A stretch of 64,000 bases of DNA from an uncultured Lachnospiraceae bacterium. Lineage in GTDB: Bacteria > Bacillota > Clostridia > Lachnospirales > Lachnospiraceae. This document shows, in pieces, positions 36,547 to 45,282 of this stretch; positions within the stretch are counted from its first letter, which is position 1; each line of letters starts with the position of its first letter. The translations under genes were made by a program, and so were the position numbers. The DNA lies in contig CAJTSH010000001.1 in assembly GCA_910578885.1 (NCBI GenBank), positions 1 through 64,000 of the forward strand. Reading direction: 5' to 3'. Under the pieces are notes generated by a model. It saw nothing but the letters and a program-made list of their open reading frames with translations, had not been told where the DNA came from and did no database searches.

Positions 36547-37593
36547 TTATACCACAATGCTCTTAATCGTTATGTTTCTGGCATCCTTATCTTCTTTTAG
36601 ATCCAGCATTTCACCGGATTCTATCAGCTTGACCACCGGACGCAGAGCAAAATTTTGAAAATTCTTTGCAACGACCGCATGTCTGCCGTCGGAGAGTACA
36701 ACTTCACAGCCTGCCGGATAGACGGCAACCCATTTGACAAATACATCTACGAGCTGCGGGTCAAATTCACTGCCGCACATTGCCATAATATATTCCACCG
36801 CATCGGAAGGCGGAAGCGCATTCCGGTACGGGCGCTTGGAAAGCATAGCGTCATATACGTCAGCCATCTTAATAATCCTTGCATATATACTGATCTCTTC
36901 TCCCGACTTACGGAGCGGATATCCCTCTCCATTGTAACATTCGTGGTGCTCTAAAACGCCTAAGCACACTTCTTCGGGGAAATCATAGCGTTCCCGCAAA
37001 AATTCATATCCCAGCTTCGAATGCTGCAACATAATATGACGTTCCTCCTCCGTCAGAGGACGTCTCGCATTTAAAATATCAATCTCCAGAAATCTCTTTC
37101 CGATATCATGCAGTAATGCACCGGCGGCAAGAATGCGCAGTTCCTGCACATCCATCCCGTATCTGGCGCCCAATACCACAGACAATATCGCTACATTGAC
37201 CGAATGGAAAAAAGTATAATCGTCATAATTTTTCAAATCCATCATGTTGTACATGACGTCACCGTGGCTTACTATATTCTCTACCACATCCATAACGAGC
37301 TTACGAATCTTCCACTCTCTCGCGTCCTCTGCGTCTTCTTCTTCAATAAAGAGTGTATGGACTGTCTTTAACGCCTGTCTGCGGATGCCCGGCTTTATGA
37401 TTTGTTCTACCTCGATTTCCTCTGAAAATTCATCATCAATATAGACGCCCTGCAATCCCATCGACTGAAGATTCAAAATGTAATCATTATCCAGAATCTG
37501 ATGCTTCGCCAGAAGCATGCGGCCTTCTCCGTCAAATATATCCTGACCCAGCGCCATTTGTTCTTTTAATCCTGCTATTGGAAGGTATCTCAT
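36547..37593 (-). CDS. HD-GYP domain phosphodiesterase
   Basis: 348 residues. An N-terminal region of about 130 residues without a clear sensor domain is followed by the HD-GYP core: HSVNVAILS, LLHDIGK (metal-binding His-Asp), and HHECYNGEGYP, the variant of HHExxxGxGYP. DVYDAM and KRPYRNAL are also present. The family breaks down cyclic di-GMP or related dinucleotides. The conserved motifs suggest it is active. No diguanylate cyclase is visible in the window. Confidence 0.9.
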   Translation of the reverse strand: MRYLPIAGLKEQMALGQDIFDGEGRMLLAKHQILDNDYILNLQSMGLQGVYIDDEFSEEIEVEQIIKPGIRRQALKTVHTLFIEEEDAEDAREWKIRKLVMDVVENIVSHGDVMYNMMDLKNYDDYTFFHSVNVAILSVVLGARYGMDVQELRILAAGALLHDIGKRFLEIDILNARRPLTEEERHIMLQHSKLGYEFLRERYDFPEEVCLGVLEHHECYNGEGYPLRKSGEEISIYARIIKMADVYDAMLSKRPYRNALPPSDAVEYIMAMCGSEFDPQLVDVFVKWVAVYPAGCEVVLSDGRHAVVAKNFQNFALRPVVKLIESGEMLDLKEDKDARNITIKSIVV

Positions 37594-37683
37594 AGGTCAG
37601 CGCTCCTTATGCTAATTTTTTAAATATATAAAGCTATTTTATACCATTTTTTCCCTAATTACAATATTTCAGCCGAAACTTTG

Positions 37684-39057
37684 TCAGTTATCCGGAAAGC
37701 ACTTATCCAGATGTCCCATAACCTTCCGAAGTCCCCACAGTGTAATTATAATAGAAACCGTTTCCGCAATCGGGAATGCCAGCCACACCAGATTCAAATT
37801 CCCGGTCAAAGATAAAAGATACGCTACCGGAATTAATACCACAAGCTGCCTTGCCACCGATACGTACAGGCTGTAGATACTCTTGCCAAGTCCTTGAAAC
37901 ACACCGCTTCCCACGATTCCAACGCCCGCAAACACAAAGCTAAGACAGATAATCCGAAGCGCAGGTATTCCGATAGCCAGCATATTTTCGGAAGCATTAA
38001 AAAGCATCAGCATGGGACCCGGTATCAATTCCGCCAAAATAAGTCCGACTGCCATAATAGAGACAGCGTAAATTGCTCCATATTTCATCGTACTTTTTAT
38101 TCTGTCCTTATAGCCGGCTCCATAGTTGTACGCCACAATCGGTATCAGACCGTTATTCAGACCAAATACCGGCATAAATACAAAACTCTGTAATTTGAAA
38201 TACACGCCGAATACCGCAGCCGCAGTGGAGGTAAATCCCATCAGTATCTTATTCATCAAAAATACCATCACAGACCCCATCGACTGCATCAGTATAGACG
38301 GAATCGCTACAATAAATATCTCTTTTACAATCGCTCCCTGAGGCTTCATCATTTTTATTTGAAATTGAATCTCTTCATTTACACGGCAATTTAAAATAAA
38401 TGCCAAAATCATTGCGCAAATCTGTCCGGTTACCGTTGCAATCGCAGCTCCCGCGATCCCAAGCTTCGGCGCCCCGATCAGTCCAAAGATCAGAATCGGG
38501 TCTAATATCAGATTGATGATTGCTCCCGTCAGCTGGGTAACCATAGACCAAAAGGTTCTTCCCGTCGCCTGCAGTAAACGCTCCATGCACATCTGTCCAA
38601 ACATTCCTATACTGCAGATCATACAAATACTCATATAGGACTTGCCGTAGGAAACAATCTCCGCAATCTCTGTCTGCACCGCAAAAAACGGCTCTGCAAA
38701 TACGATGCCGATCACAAGGAATACCAGATATTCCACTGCTGCAATCGTAACGGATATATTTGCCGTACGGTTCGCATCCTCAAAACGTCTTTCACCCAGA
38801 CGCTTTGATAAGAGCGCATTGACGCCCACTCCGGTTCCTGCGGCCATCGCAATCACCAATGCCTGCATTGGAAATGCCAGAGAAACTGCAGTCAGTGCAT
38901 ACTCGTCTATCTTTGACACAAATATACTGTCCACTACGTTGTAAAGCGCCTGCACCAACATAGAAATCATCATCGGTACCGACATGCTGAGCAGCAGCGC
39001 ATTGATTTTCATGGTTCCCATCTTATTTTCCTGTTGTACCTCTTTTGTCTGTTCCAT
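37684..39057 (-). CDS. MATE-family efflux transporter
   Basis: 457 residues with 12 predicted membrane segments in two repeats. The N-terminal KINALLLSMSVPMMISMLVQALYNVVDS segments, read in parts, and the cation-site region of NorM/DinF-like Clostridial MATE proteins are present. It would export drugs or metabolites in exchange for Na+ or H+. GAAGGAG precedes the ATG. It follows the 76-residue gene by 11 bases and is the last gene of a DUF308 - small protein - MATE run. Confidence 0.9.
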   Translation of the reverse strand: MEQTKEVQQENKMGTMKINALLLSMSVPMMISMLVQALYNVVDSIFVSKIDEYALTAVSLAFPMQALVIAMAAGTGVGVNALLSKRLGERRFEDANRTANISVTIAAVEYLVFLVIGIVFAEPFFAVQTEIAEIVSYGKSYMSICMICSIGMFGQMCMERLLQATGRTFWSMVTQLTGAIINLILDPILIFGLIGAPKLGIAGAAIATVTGQICAMILAFILNCRVNEEIQFQIKMMKPQGAIVKEIFIVAIPSILMQSMGSVMVFLMNKILMGFTSTAAAVFGVYFKLQSFVFMPVFGLNNGLIPIVAYNYGAGYKDRIKSTMKYGAIYAVSIMAVGLILAELIPGPMLMLFNASENMLAIGIPALRIICLSFVFAGVGIVGSGVFQGLGKSIYSLYVSVARQLVVLIPVAYLLSLTGNLNLVWLAFPIAETVSIIITLWGLRKVMGHLDKCFPDN

Positions 39058-39068
39058 TTGTTCTCCTT

Positions 39069-39299
39069 CTATTCTTCAAACTCTACCGTCACAAAATATC
39101 CTTTCGGCGTTTCTTTAATATCCACGACTTTTCCCTCGGTGGACTTAAGCCTCTCACGGAATGTATAATTTTCCGACATGGCATAAGATTTTCCCAAGGT
39201 ATAGTAGTAGGAGGTTGGCAGCTTTCCTTCCGTGACCGGAAGCACATCCCCTACCTCCAGAAGTCCCATGCGCTCCATTTTAAATTCCATCTGCCGCAT
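39069..39299 (-). CDS. hypothetical protein, 76 residues
   Basis: Small soluble protein with an N-terminal LLEVGDVLPVTEG segment and a beta-rich C-terminal half (EGKVVDIKETPKGYFVTVEF), which looks like a small barrel or SH3-like strand set. It is located between the DUF308 gene (five bases away) and the MATE gene (11 bases). Ribosome site AAGGAA and close spacing support that it is real. I do not recognise the family. Confidence 0.7.
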   Translation of the reverse strand: MRQMEFKMERMGLLEVGDVLPVTEGKLPTSYYYTLGKSYAMSENYTFRERLKSTEGKVVDIKETPKGYFVTVEFEE

Positions 39300-39304
39300 T
39301 ACAA

Positions 39305-39880
39305 TTATTCCTTCCCTTCTACATCAATTGCTTCCGCTTCTTCCTTCATTCGTTTTATCGCAGAAATCACTTTATATATTACAAACAAATCGCTGACTCC
39401 GTCAAATACCAGCGCAAGCCCTAACAGCCACGCCGCCACTTCCGCCACCTGAAAATATTTCCAGATGACAAAGATCCCAAACATAATCGTAATGGCAGCA
39501 AACAACATACACAGCCACCAGTTTTCATCCTTGCAGCTTTTGCTCTCCATTCCCATTTGCATATCTTCCAGACCATGCATAATCAGAACCACGCCCACGA
39601 CAACCGCTACCATCTGCGCTACAACCGAGGGACGAATCATCACCAGTATGCCCAGTGCAAATATCACAACTCCGCTTGCCAGACCCAAACGGGCGGTTCC
39701 TCTATCCTGCAAATAAGAAATGCCATGTTTCAGACCCATGAGAATCAGAACCACTCCAACCACTCTGCCCAATACCAGTGTCACTGCCGCCGGCCAGATC
39801 ATGACTGCAATTCCGGCAATGATACATAACACCGCAGATATTATTACATCTGCTCTCCATCTTTTCAGCAATTCATTCAT
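39305..39880 (-). CDS. DUF308 (HdeD-like) membrane protein
   Basis: 191 residues with six hydrophobic helices in three pairs, each pair separated by a short loop with RP or GR (VLGRVVGVVLILMGL, MIRPSVVAQM). This matches the DUF308/HdeD family. E. coli HdeD is linked to acid resistance; in Firmicutes the role is unknown. AGGAG lies seven bases ahead of the ATG. It is the first gene of a probable three-gene operon ending with the MATE pump. Confidence 0.85.
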   Translation of the reverse strand: MNELLKRWRADVIISAVLCIIAGIAVMIWPAAVTLVLGRVVGVVLILMGLKHGISYLQDRGTARLGLASGVVIFALGILVMIRPSVVAQMVAVVVGVVLIMHGLEDMQMGMESKSCKDENWWLCMLFAAITIMFGIFVIWKYFQVAEVAAWLLGLALVFDGVSDLFVIYKVISAIKRMKEEAEAIDVEGKE

Positions 39881-39900
39881 TCCATTTCTCCTCTCCTTCT

Positions 39901-40380
39901 CTAATGCTGTATGATATCCGCAAACTCCGCATTTATCACTGACGCCAATTCCATCGGGGACACTACGATTGTCGTTCCGATTCTGCCGCCGCTGATATAA
40001 ATCCGTTCAAACTCTTTTGCACTCTCATGGATTACCGTAGGAAACTGCTTTTTCATTCCAATTGGCGTACAGCCTCCCCTCACATAGCCCGTTATCTTAT
40101 TGATATCCTTCACCGCTATCATTTCAACTGCTTTCTCGCCCACATGCTTTGCCGCATTTTTCAAGTGTACTTCCTCGGCAATCGGTACTACAAACACATA
40201 ATACTGCCCGGTCTTCCCTTGCATGACAAGCGTTTTAAATGACTGCTCCACCGGCGCATTCGTCTTCTCCGCTGTATGCAGACCGTCGATAAATTCTTCA
40301 CATTCGTATTGGATAATTTCATAGGAAATCTTGTGCTTATCCAACATACGCATTGCATTGGTCTTTACTTCTTTTCCCAT
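39901..40380 (-). CDS. ybaK: Cys-tRNA(Pro) deacylase YbaK
   Basis: 159 residues of the YbaK/EbsC single-domain trans-editing family, which removes Cys wrongly attached to tRNA-Pro. Family motifs seen are TLVMQGKTGQYYVFVVP and GYVRGGCTPIGMKK with the GxxP-type loop, plus ISGGRIGTTIVVSPMEL near the end. The ribosome site is weak (AGAAG). A symmetrical hairpin lies upstream. Confidence 0.93.
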   Translation of the reverse strand: MGKEVKTNAMRMLDKHKISYEIIQYECEEFIDGLHTAEKTNAPVEQSFKTLVMQGKTGQYYVFVVPIAEEVHLKNAAKHVGEKAVEMIAVKDINKITGYVRGGCTPIGMKKQFPTVIHESAKEFERIYISGGRIGTTIVVSPMELASVINAEFADIIQH

Positions 40381-40409
40381 TGCTTACACTTCTTTCTGAA
40401 AAATTATAA

Positions 40410-40435
40410 GAAACGGCAAATGTATTTGCCGTTTC
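40410..40435. terminator. hairpin between degV and ybaK
   Basis: GAAACGGCAAAT and its perfect complement with two bases between (effective loop larger). It lies upstream of ybaK and past degV, so it can insulate the two units. Confidence 0.5.
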
Positions 40436-40495
40436 CTATGATATTTTTATATATTCTCTAATACTAACAAAATTCCAACAACTTATCAAGTATCC

Positions 40496-40526
40496 AAAAA
40501 GGCGAATCAGATTTCTCCGATTCACC
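40496..40526 (-). terminator. terminator of marR-degV
   Basis: GGTGAATC/GATTCGCC stem with one mismatch, 10-base loop, then TTTTT on the minus strand; it begins six bases past the degV stop. Confidence 0.75.
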
Positions 40527-40532
40527 ATTTCT

Positions 40533-41384
40533 CTATTTCTCCGCTTCCACACAGACAAAACCAAACGCCCCGCTTCCCGTATGCGAACCAACGGTTGAAC
40601 CAATATTATAAAGCTTTGCGTCTTTTACCTCATATCCTTTGTCAACAAACATTTCTTTTAATTTTTCACTGTTCCCCCTGTCATGAGTATAGGCAAACCG
40701 GAACTCATACGCCTTATCCAGTTCTATGTCCTCCATCTTTGCGAGAAGCTGGTTCATTGCCTTCTTACTGCCGACACTCTTTCCCCAGATGTCTACCGTT
40801 CCTTTCTCATTCAAAGTAATCATGGGCTTTAGCCTTACCAGATCCCCAACGCCCGCCTGCGCTTTTGTCACACGCCCGCCTTTGCAAAGATACTCCAAGG
40901 TATCGATTGCCGCATAGATTTTCACGCGGTGCTTCAACCTCTCCAGTGTTTCGGCAATCTCTGCCGCACTCTTCCCTTCTCCCCGCATTTCCAGCGCTTT
41001 CTCTACAAGAACACGAATTGCAGTTACCAGAGTTTTGGAGTCAACGATATGAATTTCATCATATTTTGCCATTTCTTTTGCAATATTTGCACTCTGACAG
41101 GTCCCGCTCACTCCAGAGGACATCAGAATTGCGACCACACTGTCTCCCCTTTCCTTCGTAGCCAGAAAATGCTTAAGAAAATCTTCCGGAGAAGGCTGTG
41201 AGGTCATGGGATAATCTTTTTTCTCAAGCAGCTTTTCATAAAATTTGTCTTTTGACAGTTCAAAGCAATCCTTATAATGATTTTCTCCAAAAGTGATTGT
41301 AAGTGGTACGCAAATGATATTCTTTTCCTTCAATTCTTCCATGTCAAAATCTGACGCGGAATCCACTAAGATTTGTACTGCCAT
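40533..41384 (-). CDS. DegV-family fatty-acid-binding protein
   Basis: 283 residues, the normal length. It starts with ILVDSASDFD, has MTSQPSPEDFL near 60, SSGVSGTCQSA near 90 and a C-terminal GSHTGSGAFGFVC loop, which bind the carboxylate of a fatty acid. FakB proteins of this family hand fatty acids to the kinase FakA for phospholipid synthesis; no fakA is here. The start lies 19 bases inside the end of marR, so translation is coupled and a lipid signal may link the two. Confidence 0.92.
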   Translation of the reverse strand: MAVQILVDSASDFDMEELKEKNIICVPLTITFGENHYKDCFELSKDKFYEKLLEKKDYPMTSQPSPEDFLKHFLATKERGDSVVAILMSSGVSGTCQSANIAKEMAKYDEIHIVDSKTLVTAIRVLVEKALEMRGEGKSAAEIAETLERLKHRVKIYAAIDTLEYLCKGGRVTKAQAGVGDLVRLKPMITLNEKGTVDIWGKSVGSKKAMNQLLAKMEDIELDKAYEFRFAYTHDRGNSEKLKEMFVDKGYEVKDAKLYNIGSTVGSHTGSGAFGFVCVEAEK

Positions 41385-41833
41385 CCGTTTTCTCCCTTTT
41401 CCAACTTCTTGATTGTGTCTGCCATTAAATTTAATATTTCAATCGCTTCCTCAACTTTTGCCTCTCCGACCTGTTCCATCAGCACATCTACAAATTCCAA
41501 TACTTCATTATGCGCCTTGTGATATACCTCAATATTCTCTTCCTGTAACTGGATATATACCTTCCGCCGATCCTCGTTCGCTCTTTCCCTTTGAATCAAT
41601 CCTTTTTTCTCCAAAGAATTCAGTGTTTTATTCATCTGCGACTTTAAGATTCCCGTTTCGCTGCACAACCAAGTAGCGGTAGCCTGTGCCTCGTCCCCTT
41701 CCTTCCGCTTCCGGTTCAGCAGATTGCACACAAATGCTTCGTTAAAAGACAAACCATCTACCATACGGCGGTTAATCAATACAGAAGTTTCTTTCAGCCA
41801 TGCCTCAATCAAGGCATCCTTCCGATTTATCAT
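41366..41833 (-). CDS. MarR-family regulator
   Basis: 155 residues. The winged helix-turn-helix is ATATWLCSETGILKSQMNKTLNSLEKKGLIQRER followed by the wing EDRRKVYI, read in overlapping parts; helices at both ends form the dimer interface. It overlaps degV by 19 bases. A perfect inverted repeat covers the -10 box of its own promoter, so autorepression is likely. By analogy with FabT-like MarR proteins it could respond to fatty-acid status, but this is inferred only from the neighbour. Confidence 0.88.
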   Translation of the reverse strand: MINRKDALIEAWLKETSVLINRRMVDGLSFNEAFVCNLLNRKRKEGDEAQATATWLCSETGILKSQMNKTLNSLEKKGLIQRERANEDRRKVYIQLQEENIEVYHKAHNEVLEFVDVLMEQVGEAKVEEAIEILNLMADTIKKLEKGENGWQYKS

Positions 41834-41880
41834 CCTTTTCCTTCTTTCATCTAACGCTTTTTTATTTTAGTCCATTATTT

Positions 41881-41924
41881 TAGTTCACTTAATGAACTAT
41901 ATATGTTTATGATAGATTTGTCAA
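41881..41924 (-). promoter_or_regulatory. marR-degV promoter with operator on the -10 box
   Basis: Minus strand TTGACA (41919-41924), 17 bases, TATAGT (41896-41901). The perfect 7-bp-arm palindrome TAGTTCACTTAATGAACTA (41881-41899) covers the -10 box and start site. Confidence 0.85.
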
Positions 41925-42074
41925 CAATTTTATTTTGCATAAAAGATTTTATATCTTACTCATCTCGCTATTTTGAAAAAATTGGCCAATCTGCATCCCA
42001 TGCGGTGGATATTGCCTTGCCATTTCCGTTATCGGATGTATCAATACATATACAGAGAGAATAAAATCTTAGGT

Positions 42075-43181
42075 TTACCAGTGTGAAAACAAAATCCCTG
42101 CAAGCGGCGACAGAACCATCATAATCATTGAGAATGTAAAAGACTCGACCGAAATCAAAGTAGCCCGCTGTTCTGACGGAAACATCTCCTGCAGTATCGT
42201 ATTTGTTCTTACTTGCAGCGCATCATCGCTAAACGCAGCAATAAATCCGCCCGCCGTCATTATAAGGTACATGCCGGAATGTTCTGCCAGCACACCGCCC
42301 AGAACCAATATTGCAGTAATGGCAAATACACTTCTATACCGCATCCCCTTATATCTGAGTATTATTTTTGCTCCAAATATGCCTCCCACTTGCATAAAAA
42401 ACAGTGCAAATCCAAGTGCCAGATTCGGCATCCCAACCTCCGGCAGCTTTACTTGAAGAAAGAACAGCAGCAAAATATCAACAGCCCCCACCAATGAATT
42501 ACAAAACATTAGAAAAAGAGCTTTCTTTGCATTTTTCAGAAAGTAAATACTGTCAGCAAAGCACGATGCAAGCTCCTTCCCGATAGAACTTATCATGTCT
42601 TTTCCAGTACTTCCATCCCGTTGGCGCTTTCCTGCTTCGAACAAAGACGAGAGTATCCATACTTGTATTATGCCTATAATGATATCCGTGCCATATGCCA
42701 GCTTATGACCGATGAAAAGTGCAAATCCGGCACACAAGGTTGATATTCCGCTGCAAAGACGATATATGATCAGTTGATTTGACGCATACTTCTCGTAATA
42801 TTTCTCGTGATTAACCATTTTAAGTGAATCGTATGCAAGTGCATCGCCTGAACCCGATGAAAAATTGTAGCTGATTGCATAAAATGCAATTGACGTACAT
42901 ACCATCAATAAATTGCATGACAATATCATTATTACATTTCCAATCATTCTCATAATATTGCTGACAATCAGCATATTTTTTCTTCCAAATACATCAGCAA
43001 GAACGCCCGATGGAATTTCAAACATCAAACTTACAATATGAAAAACAGTTTCTGCAAAACCAATTTCCACCAAACTATAACCGCGCGCCGCTAATATTGC
43101 CACCCACGCACCTGTCAAAGAAACATTCTCCAGCACAGATGATAAATATAATCTCGATATTTGTTTTTTTATTTTTAACAT
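42075..43181 (-). CDS. MFS-family efflux transporter, slightly short
   Basis: 368 residues. Motif A is seen as GVLADVFGRKNML after the second helix. Eleven hydrophobic segments can be counted; the protein ends LAGILFSHW where MFS pumps usually have one more helix, so it may be C-terminally truncated or an 11-helix variant. The AAGGAGA ribosome site lies inside a stable hairpin that ends in six T just before ATG, suggesting attenuation. It resembles drug pumps with structured leaders, but the substrate cannot be read. Confidence 0.8.
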   Translation of the reverse strand: MLKIKKQISRLYLSSVLENVSLTGAWVAILAARGYSLVEIGFAETVFHIVSLMFEIPSGVLADVFGRKNMLIVSNIMRMIGNVIMILSCNLLMVCTSIAFYAISYNFSSGSGDALAYDSLKMVNHEKYYEKYASNQLIIYRLCSGISTLCAGFALFIGHKLAYGTDIIIGIIQVWILSSLFEAGKRQRDGSTGKDMISSIGKELASCFADSIYFLKNAKKALFLMFCNSLVGAVDILLLFFLQVKLPEVGMPNLALGFALFFMQVGGIFGAKIILRYKGMRYRSVFAITAILVLGGVLAEHSGMYLIMTAGGFIAAFSDDALQVRTNTILQEMFPSEQRATLISVESFTFSMIMMVLSPLAGILFSHW

Positions 43182-43186
43182 AAAAA

Positions 43187-43222
43187 ATCTCCTTAACTTT
43201 GAATTATAATCGTCAAGGAGAT
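43187..43222 (-). promoter_or_regulatory. SD-sequestering hairpin / attenuator before the MFS gene
   Basis: An 11-bp stem (43187-43197 with 43212-43222, one G-U pair) and 14-base loop. The 3' arm contains the ribosome site AAGGAGA and is followed by TTTTTT and ATG, so it can act as a terminator or block translation. Confidence 0.7.
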
Positions 43223-43263
43223 AATGTACCTATTTTATAAGATTTGTTGAATCGTGAGTAAAA

Positions 43264-43392
43264 TCAATGGAATATCCGTTGATCAGATATATCTGTTCCT
43301 CTGCAAATCTTCCCAAAAAAAGGCGCACTATCCCCATAAGGAGAAAAAACATAACCTTTTTTCAGTTGTAAATTTGTCATTTTCCAGAACAT
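43264..43392 (-). CDS. possible 42-codon leader ORF upstream of the MFS gene
   Basis: ATG with AGAGGA seven bases upstream and a TTGCAC-17-TAGTAT promoter candidate further up. The product is mixed (KMTNLQLKKGYVFSPYGD...), with no membrane segment. It ends about 40 bases before the attenuator-like hairpin of the MFS gene, the position of a regulatory leader peptide. Coding is plausible, not proven. The remainder of 43182-43532 shows no other gene. Confidence 0.35.
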   Translation of the reverse strand: MFWKMTNLQLKKGYVFSPYGDSAPFFGKICRGTDISDQRIFH

Positions 43393-43532
43393 AAATCTAT
43401 CCTCTCATTCCACTCTTATCTTAAATACTACTATATAAATTTTTATTGTGCAACTATTTTTTAATCCATTATACATCTTTGATTTTCCACTAACTTCTGC
43501 ACATATCTACTAAATGAACTTTCTCACACTTC

Positions 43533-44846
43533 CTACTCCACAGTATAAATCTTCACCGCATCTTCGCATTCCGTCTGCAGTTCAGTCCCCAAATCATACA
43601 CCACATTGGTAATAACATATTCTCCGTCATTGACAAAAACCTCAATCAGATTCGGCTCCACGTAAACTTCCACATGACAGCCATCCATTAGTTCCGGTGT
43701 CTCAAACTGCATTCTGTAATCCTGATGGTTCCTGAATACCCTGCTCCGATCTGTGCGGATACGATTTCCAATTCTCACGATTTCATATCCGCCAATACAA
43801 ATCACATCCCCCTCCTGCATATTTGCCTCCAGCCGATAGCCAGACACATCTGCTTCTGCCGGCCTTTCAATCCGTCTGGTAAACGCAGCTCGAATATTGG
43901 GATGTACATGGAAATAAATATGGTTTTCTTTCACCTCGGCCACTCTGGGAATGCAATACATCCCAATCCAGTCGCCCGAAGGAGACTCCGGCATACGCGC
44001 CCATGCCGTCAAAACCCTTCTTCCCTCTGCATCCAGCGCACTCTGCGGTGCATACAAATCCATTCCGTAATCCAGAAATTGATATTCCTCCGGTATCTGC
44101 ATCCTGCATGTCTCTTCCTCAAAATCCACCAGAAAACATATTGCCTGATTGCGATCCGTCTTCCCGTCTTTCATCAAATCAATCGGAGAAACAATCAGCA
44201 CGTCCCTTCCGTCACATACAAAATAATCCGGGCACTCCCACATCCAGCTGAATTCTTCATCCTTACCCGCAAAGTTGACATACTCCCAATTCCGCAAATC
44301 CCTGCTTCTGTAAAACAGAACGCCGCCCTTTGTCTTTTCTCTCCTAGTTCCCAGAATCATATACCAGACATCCTTCCCACGCCAGACCTTCGGGTCTCTG
44401 GTATGTGTCCTGCAGCCAATGCTTTCATCTTCTAACGGGGGGATCACCGTAATCTTATCCTTCCAATTGTCAAAATGCAGACCATCTTCCGAGACCATCA
44501 TCATCTGCGCCGCTGCAAACCGGTCATTCAGGCAGACATGGATATCTTCCGGATTCTCCTCCAAATATCTCGTCCCGGTATAGTAAAGATATAACTTCCC
44601 CTCATGCTCAATGGCACTGCCGGAAAAACAGCCATTCCTGTCATCATATTTGCTTGGAAAAAGAGCAATCCCCTTGTGCTCCCACTGCACCAGATCCCTG
44701 CTCACAGCATGTCCCCAATGCATCGTTCCCCACCTCGTATCATATGGAAAATACTGATAAAACATATGGTAATAACCCTTATAGTAGATGAATCCATTCG
44801 GATCGTTAATCCAATGATCTGGAGCTTTTAAATGTATTTTCTGCAT
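43533..44846 (-). CDS. GH32 beta-fructofuranosidase (sucrase/fructan hydrolase)
   Basis: 437 residues without a signal peptide, so cytoplasmic. The nucleophile Asp15 is in WINDPNG, the transition-state Asp is in RDP (150-152) and the acid/base Glu204 is in WECPD; the five-blade propeller is followed by a C-terminal beta-sandwich of about 130 residues. It should split sucrose or short fructo-oligosaccharides taken into the cell. No sugar transporter or LacI regulator is adjacent, which is unusual. The ATG has CGGAGG upstream. Confidence 0.92.
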   Translation of the reverse strand: MQKIHLKAPDHWINDPNGFIYYKGYYHMFYQYFPYDTRWGTMHWGHAVSRDLVQWEHKGIALFPSKYDDRNGCFSGSAIEHEGKLYLYYTGTRYLEENPEDIHVCLNDRFAAAQMMMVSEDGLHFDNWKDKITVIPPLEDESIGCRTHTRDPKVWRGKDVWYMILGTRREKTKGGVLFYRSRDLRNWEYVNFAGKDEEFSWMWECPDYFVCDGRDVLIVSPIDLMKDGKTDRNQAICFLVDFEEETCRMQIPEEYQFLDYGMDLYAPQSALDAEGRRVLTAWARMPESPSGDWIGMYCIPRVAEVKENHIYFHVHPNIRAAFTRRIERPAEADVSGYRLEANMQEGDVICIGGYEIVRIGNRIRTDRSRVFRNHQDYRMQFETPELMDGCHVEVYVEPNLIEVFVNDGEYVITNVVYDLGTELQTECEDAVKIYTVE

Positions 44847-44903
44847 CGTTTATATCCTCCGTTTAAACATGTCGTATTTTGTCGAAATTTGCGATGAATT
44901 TTA

Positions 44904-44932
44904 TTGACAAAAATATAATATATCATTAGAAT
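44904..44932 (+). promoter_or_regulatory. promoter of the candidate antisense RNA
   Basis: TTGACA, 17 bases, TAGAAT, on the plus strand and pointing at the small toxin-like gene. The -10 region TAGAATAAT is identical to that of the opposing promoter. Confidence 0.7.
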
Positions 44933-44938
44933 AATGAG

Positions 44939-45070
44939 TATAGAAAGATATTATCACCATCTGAAAAGGCACTACCCGTAGAACAGTGACGGTGCCTTGA
45001 AATTTAATAGGTTACGATATAAAGAAAGTAACTGTTCAGTTTATCAGGCTGAGGACAGTTACTTTCTTGC
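44939..45070 (+). ncRNA. candidate antisense RNA (antitoxin) of about 130 nt
   Basis: Expected transcript from the plus-strand promoter to the shared terminator at 45022-45068. It has a 5' hairpin AAGGCAC...GTGCCTT (44976-44999) with an ACTACCC loop segment and no reading frame with a start signal. Its 3' part is complementary to the end of the opposing mRNA. Confidence 0.5.
45022..45068. terminator. shared bidirectional terminator of the toxin-like locus
   Basis: A perfect 14-bp stem (45022-45035 with 45055-45068) and 19-base loop. It contains the stop codon of the small gene and resembles the GTAACAG repeat family (loop TTCAG...GGCTGA). Confidence 0.75.
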
Positions 45071-45169
45071 ATTTTTGCCAACCTCATAACCCAATTTATA
45101 TGCAGCACCACATAAAATACTTGCAATACCTAATACGTAATAAATTGATTGTAACGAAATTGTTATCAT
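45059..45169 (-). CDS. 36-residue hydrophobic peptide, candidate type I toxin
   Basis: The frame starts ATG behind AAAGGAGG (11 bases; a TTG two codons earlier is nearer). The peptide has a hydrophobic helix (SIYYVLGIASILCGAAY) and a basic end (GKNARK), the plan of membrane-acting type I toxins. The mRNA has a consensus promoter about 105 bases upstream. Its leader can pair CCTTTC with GAAAGG and so hide the ribosome site. A plus-strand promoter fires towards it and both RNAs would end at one terminator. I do not recognise the sequence family; Fst/par-like organisation is the closest model. Confidence 0.6.
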   Translation of the reverse strand: MITISLQSIYYVLGIASILCGAAYKLGYEVGKNARK

Positions 45170-45282
45170 ATGCAATAAGTCCTCCTTTCGTAGATTCCCC
45201 GAAAGGTTTCTATGTAAACAGAGCTTGTACTCTCTGGCGGAAGACCAACCGTCCTACCGTACTTGGGTAGTACCTTTTTATT

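Noticed and set aside
45067..45270. A 67-codon plus-strand frame opposite the toxin-like gene
   Set aside because: It is antisense to a gene with clear start signals and has no ribosome site of its own.
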